NCBI RefSeq assembly: GCF_000003815.2
Contig: NC_049991.1
Span: 6,235,372-6,299,371, forward strand
Direction: 5' to 3'
Length of the DNA stretch: 64,000 bases
Source of the DNA: Branchiostoma floridae
Taxonomy: Eukaryota; Chordata; Leptocardii; Amphioxiformes; Branchiostomatidae
The stretch's first letter is position 1, and each line of letters begins with the position of its first letter. The notes beneath the pieces are model-generated. The model saw only the letters and a list, made by a program, of their open reading frames with translations, was not told the DNA's origin and made no database searches. A program made the position numbers and the translations under genes. Below are positions 56,601 through 64,000 of this stretch, one piece after another.

Positions 56601-57355
56601 ACAGAGGGAATGAGGGAGAGATGGATGGAGGAAGAAAAGAAGGTAGGAGGCAAACAGGGAAGGAAGGAGGAAGCAAAGAGGGAGGAAATGAGAAAAGACA
56701 AGGAAGGAAAAGAGGAAGGGAAGGAAGGAGTGAAGGAAGGAAAGAAGGGAGGAGACAAAAAGGAAAGGAAGGATGAAGCAAAGAGGGAGGAAAGGAGGAA
56801 GGGCAGAAGGAAGGAAAAGAAGGATGGAAGGAAGGAAGGAAAGAATGGAGGAGGCAAACAAGTAGAAAAGGAAGGAGGGGAAGAAAGAAAGCAAAGGGAG
56901 GAAAGGAGAAAGGAAGGAAGGGAGGTAAGAGGAAGGGAAGGATGGAGGGAAGAAAGGAAGGAAGGAAAGAAGAGAGGATTCAGATAGGGAAGGAGGTAAG
57001 AAAAGTAAAGAGAGATGAACAAAGGAAGGAGGGAATAATGCTTGATTTGCAGTTCATAATGTTTACACTTACAGTTGATTTTATAGTTTATGTCTTTCAA
57101 CTGTGTTTATCCCATCCTCAGGTTGTTCCTGAGACAGAGCTGCAGCCTGCAGCAGAGTCGGAGCTGCGTGATTGGCTGCAGGTTCCCGACGCAGCCAGGA
57201 TCCTCACCAAGTCCAACCTGCGGAGAAAACTGCTGCAGACTTTTCAACACAACAGGGAGAGGGAAGTGGAAGACATCACCAGATTTGTTCAGACAGACTC
57301 TTTCCAAAACAATCTAAAAGAATTCATGAGAAATTTGAAAAACAGAAGCAGATAA
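53608..57355 (+). CDS. ECI1: ECI1-like mitochondrial enoyl-CoA delta isomerase
   Basis: Exons 53608-53925, 55404-55587, 56262-56413 and 57122-57355 join to 295 residues (human ECI1: 302). ECI1 shifts 3-enoyl-CoA to 2-trans-enoyl-CoA during beta-oxidation of unsaturated fatty acids in the mitochondrial matrix. Residues 1-35 (MRILRQYAMLSKRLF...) are basic and hydrophobic, a good import presequence. The crotonase fold is clear: PPANGLNLDFLTEL, the oxyanion-hole segments FSAGID (95-100) and GHAPAGG (142-148), CDYRIMA, and EALKLGLVDKVVP. The catalytic glutamate of the family (N-E-x-x-L-G) is not seen: the aligned stretch reads GISAVRAGL with Ala at 171. The first donor CTG|GTCGGT is weak but keeps the only workable phase. 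Function as an isomerase is therefore in doubt. Confidence 0.9.
54368..54760. mobile_element. MITE in ECI1 intron 1
   Basis: Inverted ends AGGCCTAGGAAAAAAATG and TGTTGTGTTTCCTGTTT are matched at the right border by their complements. Related but truncated copies lie at 32228-32400 and about 50395-50500. Confidence 0.75.
55123..55378. mobile_element. hAT-type MITE with perfect 35-bp inverted repeats
   Basis: The first 35 bases (CAGCACGTCACCGGAACG... to GCGCGAA) recur exactly in reverse complement at the right end. GATAAAAC flanks both sides (55115-55122 and 55378-55385, with one base shared at the border). The 8-bp duplication suggests hAT. The right end is 25 bases from the ECI1 exon 2 acceptor. 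Confidence 0.88.
55625..55745 (+). mobile_element. tRNA-derived SINE head
   Basis: Plus strand: GTGTGGTGCAACGACTAGAGC (box A region) and GAGGTCCTGGGTTTTATATTC (decayed box B). It continues CCTTGTGCCCTTGGAAAGGCACTTCC. Lies in ECI1 intron 2. Confidence 0.65.
56530..57030. repeat. Purine-rich GGAA/GGAG repeat in ECI1 intron 3
   Basis: About 500 bp almost wholly of A and G on the plus strand, built from GGAAGGA units with GGAGGCAAACA interruptions at intervals. It creates long low-complexity frames on both strands that are not genes. Confidence 0.95.
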
Positions 57356-57499
57356 TATGTCATGTATTATTCAATTTGACAAGAATCTGAAGTGCAGGTA
57401 TGAAAAAAAAATTCACAGGTCTCAGTGACAAGTGTGCAGATGTTGATACACTAGTGCATCAAATCCGTAGGTGTTTTTTGGCACCTTTAGACAGATTAG

Positions 57500-57625
57500 C
57501 CGTGAGGCTAGATGGGCGTCACTTCACCGTCATGGGGACAGGGGCATGTCGAGTATCAAACTCAGGACCTACTGATTCTGATTCCAACGCTCTACCCTTT
57601 GCACCACACAGACACCCAAGGTATG
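57500..57625 (-). mobile_element. tRNA-derived SINE head
   Basis: Minus strand: GTGTGGTGCAAAGGGTAGAGCG, then GGTCCTGAGTTTGATACTCG. Related to the plus-strand copy at 55625. It starts about 150 bp after the ECI1 stop codon. Confidence 0.7.
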
Positions 57626-58070
57626 AACAAGCATCATAAAAAGCTGAATTATTCAATCATAGAGAAGCAGAGAAATTTTAAAATATGAATTTTAATGTGG
57701 AATCAGATTGCTAATGCAAAAGTGATAACTGTTGAATAATTAGAGAATGAAACAAGAAAAAAGTATTAAATGGCTGATAAAAAAATGTTGCATCCACTCT
57801 CTTATTATGTGGTTTATTGTCTTTTGTTTCCTGTCAGACCTTCTGTTAATAGATGCAAACCCACACAAACATAGAGTCCCTGAGACAAAGACAATACCTC
57901 CAAATCAGTTACTGACCTCCTTAACGGAGTGACTGGTATGGTACAAAGGTTATTGGCCTGAGGAGACAAAGTACTATTTCTAATTAGATACTGGGAGATA
58001 AAATTATAAACCATCAGCTATCGGCAAACTACCACCAGGCCAATGGTTGTGTGTATCGTCACCCATTCAC
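57626..58070. other. Intergenic, nothing recognised
   Basis: AT-rich spacer between the ECI1 3' end and the satellite array. ATTAAA at 57763 is the only candidate poly(A) signal I noticed for ECI1. Confidence 0.4.
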
Positions 58071-58073
58071 TGC

Positions 58074-59422
58074 AAGGGGTTGCTGTTTTTACGGTTACCG
58101 AAGGGTTCGATTAGTGGTTATCCCGCAGGTGAGCCTTCATTCGTATGTAGAAAAAGTACTTTTGGGTACTCAAATCACTTTCTACCGTTTGCCCACATGT
58201 CTTACTATGATATTCAAGTGTTGAAAGTAACGCACACTTTGTTTGAAATTTCGGAAGTCCAAATGTAAGGGGTCGCTTTTTTGCGGTTACCGAAGGGTTC
58301 GCTTAGCGGTTAGCCCGCAGGTGAGCCTTCATTCGTATGTAGAAAAGTTACAAAGTAATTTTGGGTACTCAAATCACTTTCTACCGTTTGCCCACATGTC
58401 TCACTATGATATTCTAGTGTTGAAAGTAACGCACACTTTGTTTGAATTTTTGGAAGCCCAAATGTAAGGGGTCTCTTTTTGGCGGTTACCGAAGGGTTCG
58501 CTTAGCGGTTATCCCGCAGGTGAGCCTGCCTTTATTCGTATGTTGAAAAGTTAGAAAGTAATTTTGGGTACTCAAATCACTTTCTACAGTTCTCCCACAT
58601 ATCTTACTATGATATTCAAGTGTTGAAAGTAACGTACACTTTGTTTGAAATTTCGGAAGTCCAAACGAAGGGGTCGCTTTTTGGCGGTTACCGATGGGTT
58701 CGCTTAGCGGTTATACCGCAGGTGAGCATGTCTTCATTCGTATGTAGAAAGGTTACAAAGTAATTCTGGGTACTCAAATCACTTTCTACCGTTTGCCCAC
58801 ATGCCTTACTATGATATTCAAGTGTTGAAAGTAACGCACACTTTGTTTGAAATTTCGGAAGTCCAAATGTAAGGGGTCGCTTTTTTGCGGTTACCGAAGG
58901 GTTCGCGTAGCGGTTATCCCGCAGGTGAGCCTTCATTCGTATGTAGAAAAGTTGCAAAGTAATTTTGGGTACTAAAATCACTTTCTACCGTTTGCCCACA
59001 TGTCTTACTATGATATTCAAGTGTTGAAAGTAACGCACATTTTGTTTGAAATGTCGGAAGTCCAAATGTAAGGGGTCGCTTTTTTGCGGTTACCGAAGGG
59101 TTCGCTTAGCGGTTAGCGGTTATCCTGCAGGTGAGACTTCATTCGTACATTGTATTTAGAAAAGTTACAAAGTAATTTTGGGTACTCAAATCACTTTCTG
59201 CCGTTTGCCCACATATTTTACTATGATATTCAAGTGTTGAAAGTAACGCACACTTTGTTTGAAATTTCGGAAGTCCAAATGTAAGGGGTCTCTTTTTTGC
59301 GCTTTCCGAAGGGTTCGCTTAGCGGTTATCCCGCAAGTGAGCCTTCATTCGTATGTAGAAAAGTTACAAAGTAATTTTGGGTACTCAAATCACTTTCTAC
59401 CGTTTGCCCACATGTCTTACTC
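58074..59422. repeat. Satellite: seven tandem units of about 200 bp
   Basis: AAGGGGTCGC or a variant starts at 58074, 58267, 58466, 58668, 58871, 59070 and 59283 (periods 193-213). Each unit holds GCGGTTACCGAAGGGTTCGC, TTAGCGGTTATCCCGCAGGTGAG, CATTCGTATGTAGAAAAG, TTTGGGTACTCAAATCAC and GTTGAAAGTAACGCACA. Copies are about 90% or more alike. Short frames inside units repeat with the array and do not look coding. Confidence 0.95.
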
Positions 59423-59454
59423 TGTTTGCATGCAAGTGTACGTGGATGATGCTA

Positions 59455-59610
59455 GTTAATCTCCAAACAGATCCTACGGTGCCATAAGATAGTATCAAAG
59501 CTCACTGCCAGGCCAGGGAGTATAGCCGGTTAAGGGAGTCAAACGGGCACTGGAGAAGTTTGATACTATACATTACGCACCATGGATCTGGTTGGAGATT
59601 AGAAACTAGT
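59455..59610. repeat. Foldback element after the satellite
   Basis: TTAATCTCCAAACAGATCC and ATAGTATCAAAGCT at the left pair with AGTTTGATACTAT and GGATCTGGTTGGAGATTA at the right with a few mismatches. Outer words CTAGTTA and AACTAG also mirror each other. Confidence 0.65.
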
Positions 59611-59648
59611 CTTATATATCCTTTTCAAGGACGCAATGCTGTCAACTA

Positions 59649-59700
59649 GGGGTGGGTACCGGTACAGAAAATTCAGGTACAGGTACGGTTTAGGTCCCTA
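59649..59700. repeat. End of the ACCGGTACC repeat (as at 402), reversed
   Basis: TAGGGGTGGGTACCGGTACAG, then ACAGGTACGGTTTAGGTCC, is the reverse complement of the repeat end at 380-402. Confidence 0.5.
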
Positions 59701-59964
59701 AGAGACATAACCTTCTTGACGAAGGTAATATTTAGGCCCCAAACGGGTTTTATTTTGTGAGATGCCCTTACATCAATCCCATCTGATATGAAAAAGATTT
59801 GAGATGAAAGCTTTGTTTTTATAATAATATCGGATTTATTTTGCAGCCAGTAGGTACCCAAATTGTGGTCGAGGCACCTCCTCGAGCACGGGACCCCCGT
59901 TTTACGTCCCTCCCGGAAGACGATTTCGTGGAAAGCTTCGTGAGGCTACATGTATACAGCAATC

Positions 59965-60064
59965 CGGACGTCCTTGGTTGGGGGACTCCCATCCAAGTAC
60001 TGTCCGGACCGCGCGTTGCTTAACTTCCGAGATCGAGGGATCGGGTGTACCAACGCGCCACGCG
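59965..60064 (-). mobile_element. 5S rRNA-derived sequence, probably a SINE3-type head
   Basis: On the minus strand CCCGATC...GATCTCGGAAGTTAAGCA is followed by AGTACTTGGATGGGAG, the internal control region of 5S rRNA in correct order and spacing. The 5' part (GTGGCGCGTTGGTACAC) is degenerate and the 3' end runs into unrelated sequence instead of a T terminator. That makes a retroposon head or pseudogene more likely than a working 5S gene. Confidence 0.75.
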
Positions 60065-60709
60065 ACAGGATTAGATTTGATTTGATTTGATTTGATTTAT
60101 TCGGCTGTATAATCATGAGAGATTGGAAAGTATTATCCAAACGATAGTTTTTTTCCTGCCTCCAGAATAAGTGTGCTTGCGATAGAAAGTAAAATATCTT
60201 CAGAAAGACGATTTCTTTATTGGATAGGCAGACATAAAAGACGCGCACGTTACATTGAAAGTCAATGAAACAGCCTTATTTACATTGCGCCACAGGTTGT
60301 CCAGTCAGAAGCGCCGCGTAGCGATTTTCTCCATTATTGCACACCAAGCGGTCTCTATGACGACCAAGTCCCCGGATGTGTAATCCATTCTGTAAAAAGC
60401 TACTGGCGCTCGCGATCGGCTTCTGCAACATTTCTGCTACAAAAACCTCAGATTTGTAGCCCAGAGACGCATTAAGAAGCACAAATACCTCTGTCTACAA
60501 TCATCTCAAGTGTTACAAGATCTATAACTCTCGATACAAGTCCAGAGATTTGTTGGAAAAGCCGGTAAAGGAGTATTTTGCAGACACTTCTCAAGACACC
60601 GCCAAGGAACTTTTTTCGTGCTGCAGTAATCTTCTTCTTTGGACCAAAAATGGTTTGTGACATCCTTGGAGATTTACTGATCTAGTAAGAAAGATACCAA
60701 GACTCAAGA

Positions 60710-63664
60710 ATGGAACGTCTTCGGGTAAGTTTTGATGTATCTTTAAGACAATTTGCAAGGAAATGTGTACTTATAACAACATGCCATAGACTTTATCATG
60801 TGTAAATAATCTGCAAAATTTGCCTTCAAATTTGTAGATTCTTTCTCCAAAAACTCTAGAAAAAGTCACCCAACTCAAGGTTATAAAATGCATCATAAAT
60901 GGTAAGACTTGAGGGTGAAAACTGTAAATTTTCTTAGTGTTTTTGGCGGGATATGTAACGTTATTATAAAGTGGTGCAACGATCAACTAGTGCCCCCGTC
61001 TTGAGGGGGTAGTGTCATGGCGGATGAGATATTGTTTACAAACAACAAGAAACAACAACAACAACAACCAAAATGAAAGTTTTCAAATCGGGTTGAACTT
61101 CTCTCATAGTGTTTAATATTGCCCTAACTGAAAACAACAATTGCTTGTTATTTTTATTTTTTATTTTGATGATATTTCTCAGCAATGTTTTGAGATTAGC
61201 AACACTGTTAAAAGTTTATAAAACAAAGGCCTTGGTAAAACTAAATCAGTACAACTAATGTGTGTGTATTCAATTTTAAAAATTTACGGCAGCTAGAAAT
61301 GTTCCAATTTTTGTTGTTGCTATAACAGTGAGGGTAACCGACAATAGATATTTTCACGCGTATGTGATGTCAGACAATGAAAAATACAGAAAAGTTGTCT
61401 GTTTTCGTAAGCATTTTTAGTGCTGCATGGTGAATTTTTCTAGCTTGCTGGGGGAAAAACGAAAAAACTAATTTTTTTTCACAGCATCCAAAATAAAGAA
61501 AGTTAAAGATAGCCATTAATAATACCATTTGTATGTGCAAATTTTGTTGATAATATTTAATAATCTGTACGATCCTATGAACGTTTCCCCAGTAAGGGTG
61601 TTCTGTTTCTTTCTTCTTTGCCTCGAGCTTGTCAGACCTTATATTAGCAGCTGTTGTTACAAATGTGAGCATTTTTTTACTGGCACACAATATTACTATA
61701 CTGTATATTACTAGGTAAAGCCTAATGATGCAGTATTTTGTGTTCGTCTTGACAAATTTAACTTCAAAAGGCTATGGGAAAAATATTCCACATTTTGATG
61801 AATAAGAAAAAAATAATAATTATGTTACCTTTCTTGTACTGTAGTCATTTTTTTTTTATTCTCACAATTTCTAAAAAGAGGAAAACAATTTATAAACCTC
61901 CCAGGTGATAGTAAATGTTGTTCTAGAGAATTAAAATTTGCTAATGATATGTTGCCAAGCAAAGATTATATGGGACTGGAATTAGAACAAGTTGTATAAC
62001 CATAACTGTGGTGTATGTTCATCATTCAAATGTTGCAGGTATTAGGTTTCAACTCTAGAAACATCTTATCTAATATTCTTGCCCGAGGGCTAATTGCAGG
62101 TAACATAAAAGATTCAAACAATGTAAAAACAACAATGCAAGTGTCTACTCTAGTCTAAAACTACTCTAGATCCTGGGTTATTGGGTTCGACTCCTTTTTC
62201 AAAGACAGTGGAATACGAAATATCCCACCTTTTCTATTATGTGTGAGTTTTGTGATGTTAGAATGAAAACTGTTTTCTTTTTGTCAGTGAATGTGAGGAA
62301 GTTTGGGTGGAATTTGGTGGCCCTTTCAAACAGCTCTTTTCTTTCCTTGTCGTAGAAAGAGCAGTTTGACTAAAATGTGTTTCGTCTTCCACCATGTTTG
62401 ATGTTATACTTATGGCAATTTGAAATGATAGATTCTTGTCAACCCCTCTCTGTGACTGCCCCCTCCCCACTAAGGTTGTACATTGACAAGTGCATAGAAA
62501 ACACAACCCCTCTCTACCCCCTGGACAGTCCCACATGTGTTAGATTAAACCACTGATGGTGTGATTTGAGGTAACATATGGTTATGTGGTTACACTCATA
62601 TTGTCACGAATTACACGGTTTCATATTAATATTTCATGAAGGCACTGATATAACAGCATCACTTTATGAAAGGCTCGCGTGTGAATTATGATTCAGAAGC
62701 AGAGAATGAAAAATTATTGTGTCAAATCAAAAGAATAGTGCTACTCACCTTTGGGACTTGACTATACATTAAACTAGTAACTCATGATATGATCATGTTA
62801 TTAAGTGTTTGATATGATAATAATTATTATCATTTATAATATATGATCAATGAATGTATGGTATCATGTATACATATATACATGGCATAACTTGAACAGA
62901 AAAAGCTCAAACATTTACTTTCAGAAATAGTTGGGATTTTCATAACGTAAAAAATGTAAAGAACACTTTTTTCACTAGAACATGCAATTTGTAGTATCTT
63001 TGGCCCAACCAAATAAGTTCAGTGGTTTGTGGCTTTTTCATGAAAAAACACTATTCAATCCTGTGACCACTTCCATACTGTAGTAGGGCCACATGTCCAA
63101 GACCACTTTTTGTGGTCTTGTCAATAAATTTTTCGTTGACACTTGTAAGCATTAAGAATCCTGTCTTCAGTGATCGCCTGTCCATAAAGACCAGATTTTA
63201 TCGGTCCCCTGAGTGGTCTTCCTAGTCAGTTTTGACTGTACAATTGTCATGCAAGTTGCAACTTTTGACAAGTTTTTGCAGTTACCATGCATGCACACAC
63301 AGACACACACACACACACACACACACAAACTGTTCAAGACAAATTGTTCAAATCTGATTATGTGACGCATAATCAAAATATTATACAAAAAATCTAGAGG
63401 TACATGTACTATTTTTTCAGATCAGAAAGAATAGTGTACAAAAAATAGTTTTGATTGTAAAAAAAACTAATACCTTATGTGTTGTATATAACAATTTTTT
63501 TGTTACAACAATGTTATGGACTCAATTCTTCAAATTATGCAACGTTTTACTTTAATTTACAGATGAACGAATCTCCGATCCACAACAGTAGTATCACACG
63601 AGGGTTGCCAGGGTTACCACCGCTCCCCACCCCCGCAGCCAATGAACCGTCCGAGCTATACCAG
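60710..63664 (+). CDS. Unidentified gene, first two coding exons (partial)
   Basis: Exon 60710-60724 encodes MERLR and ends CTTCGG|GTAAGT. Exon 63563-63664 (TTTACAG|ATGAAC ... CTATACCAG|GTAAGT) encodes 34 residues, MNESPIHNSSITRG, then LPGLPPLPTPAANEPSELYQ. Both are phase 0 and have consensus donors, so the gene is real and continues past the window. Translation could equally start at the ATG of the second exon. The visible part is a Pro/Leu-rich, probably disordered N-terminus, and I cannot assign a family. The 5' UTR and promoter should lie within about 60240-60709, which is unique and moderately CpG-bearing. Confidence 0.65.
60725..63562. other. Intron of the unidentified gene
   Basis: AT-rich with no further exon that I can support. 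Contains the MITE-like copy at 63061-63239 and a CA microsatellite at 63296-63327. Confidence 0.5.
63061..63239. repeat. Copy of the GACCAC...CAGTTTTGACTG MITE-like repeat
   Basis: Shares CTGTCTTCAGTGATCGCCTGTCC-like words and TTATCGGTCCCCTGAGTGGTCTTCC...CAGTTTTGACTG with copies at 21104, 38285 and 45602. Confidence 0.6.
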
Positions 63665-64000
63665 GTAAGTTCCAGAATCATATACAAATCAAAAATATTC
63701 TATGATAATTGATATTCAAGGTTCTAACATTCTAACTAAAGCAAAAGTGTGAAATGAAAAACTCAATAAAGTAAACTATGCACCCTTTCTCCACCAATCT
63801 TGAATACATTTTTAATCTGAAAAATTGATATTTATGGTGTTTTCTGTCCGGTAATTTTGCATAAATCAAGGACTTCTAAACAGTGTCCTTGCTTAGATTT
63901 GTAAAATTGCTATAGCTAGTGTTCCCCTATTCGGATTGTCTCCAAAAACTTGTGAATCGCCTACAGCAAGTCACAAAATCACTAAAAAAAGACAATCATG

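Noticed and set aside
56004-56894. 296-codon minus-strand and other long frames
   Set aside because: Produced by the purine tract in ECI1 intron 3 and by antisense of ECI1 exon 3.
58074-59422. CRISPR array
   Set aside because: Units of about 200 bp are repeated throughout, with no unique spacers, and the DNA is animal.
59965-60064. Functional 5S rRNA gene
   Set aside because: 5' end and 3' end do not match 5S and there is no T terminator.

Overview
The window is nuclear DNA of an intron-rich animal, most likely an invertebrate chordate such as amphioxus (Branchiostoma). GT-AG introns with phase-consistent exons run through all protein genes. The proteins are closest to chordate families. 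Two neighbouring genes (delphilin and ZDHHC4) lie in the same divergent order as I recall for human 7p22. The introns and intergenic DNA are full of small MITEs, tRNA-derived SINEs and short tandem repeats. Species assignment is inference; I could not run a search.

Layout. 1-7.1 kb is repeat-rich intergenic or intronic DNA with one intact elongator tRNA-Met (1292-1364), a SINE with a 16-bp target duplication, and a TTAA-flanked MITE. 7.1-8.2 kb (minus) is the first coding exon of FBXL16; its 3' exons lie beyond the left edge. A 171-bp tandem repeat and an AATG microsatellite lie behind it (8.5-9.3 kb). 11.7-13.1 kb (plus) is a histone H2B variant gene with two introns, a poly(A) signal and four CCAAT boxes. 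15.4-36.5 kb (minus) is a nearly complete GRID2IP (delphilin) gene: I could chain 27 coding exons in phase into 1637 codons. They encode PDZ, PDZ, HN, PDZ, HN, a long Tyr/Asp repeat region, a Pro-Gly-Tyr-Gln octapeptide array, FH1 and FH2. 39-48.6 kb holds candidate upstream 5' exons and many repeats. 49.9-52.8 kb (plus) is ZDHHC4, a palmitoyltransferase. 53.6-57.4 kb (plus) is an ECI1-like mitochondrial enoyl-CoA isomerase. 57.5-60.1 kb is repeats, including a ~200-bp satellite and a 5S-derived element. 60.7-63.7 kb (plus) holds the first two coding exons of a gene I do not recognise, which runs off the right edge.

The genes do not form a pathway; this is ordinary animal gene-neighbourhood DNA. 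The points of real interest are in delphilin (three PDZ domains, a likely short-isoform first exon, a 9-nt microexon, two large protein-repeat exons), the tail and promoter of the H2B variant, the apparent loss of the catalytic glutamate in the ECI1-like enzyme, a GC-AG intron in ZDHHC4, and several well-bounded MITEs. I found no CRISPR array, operon or viral gene.
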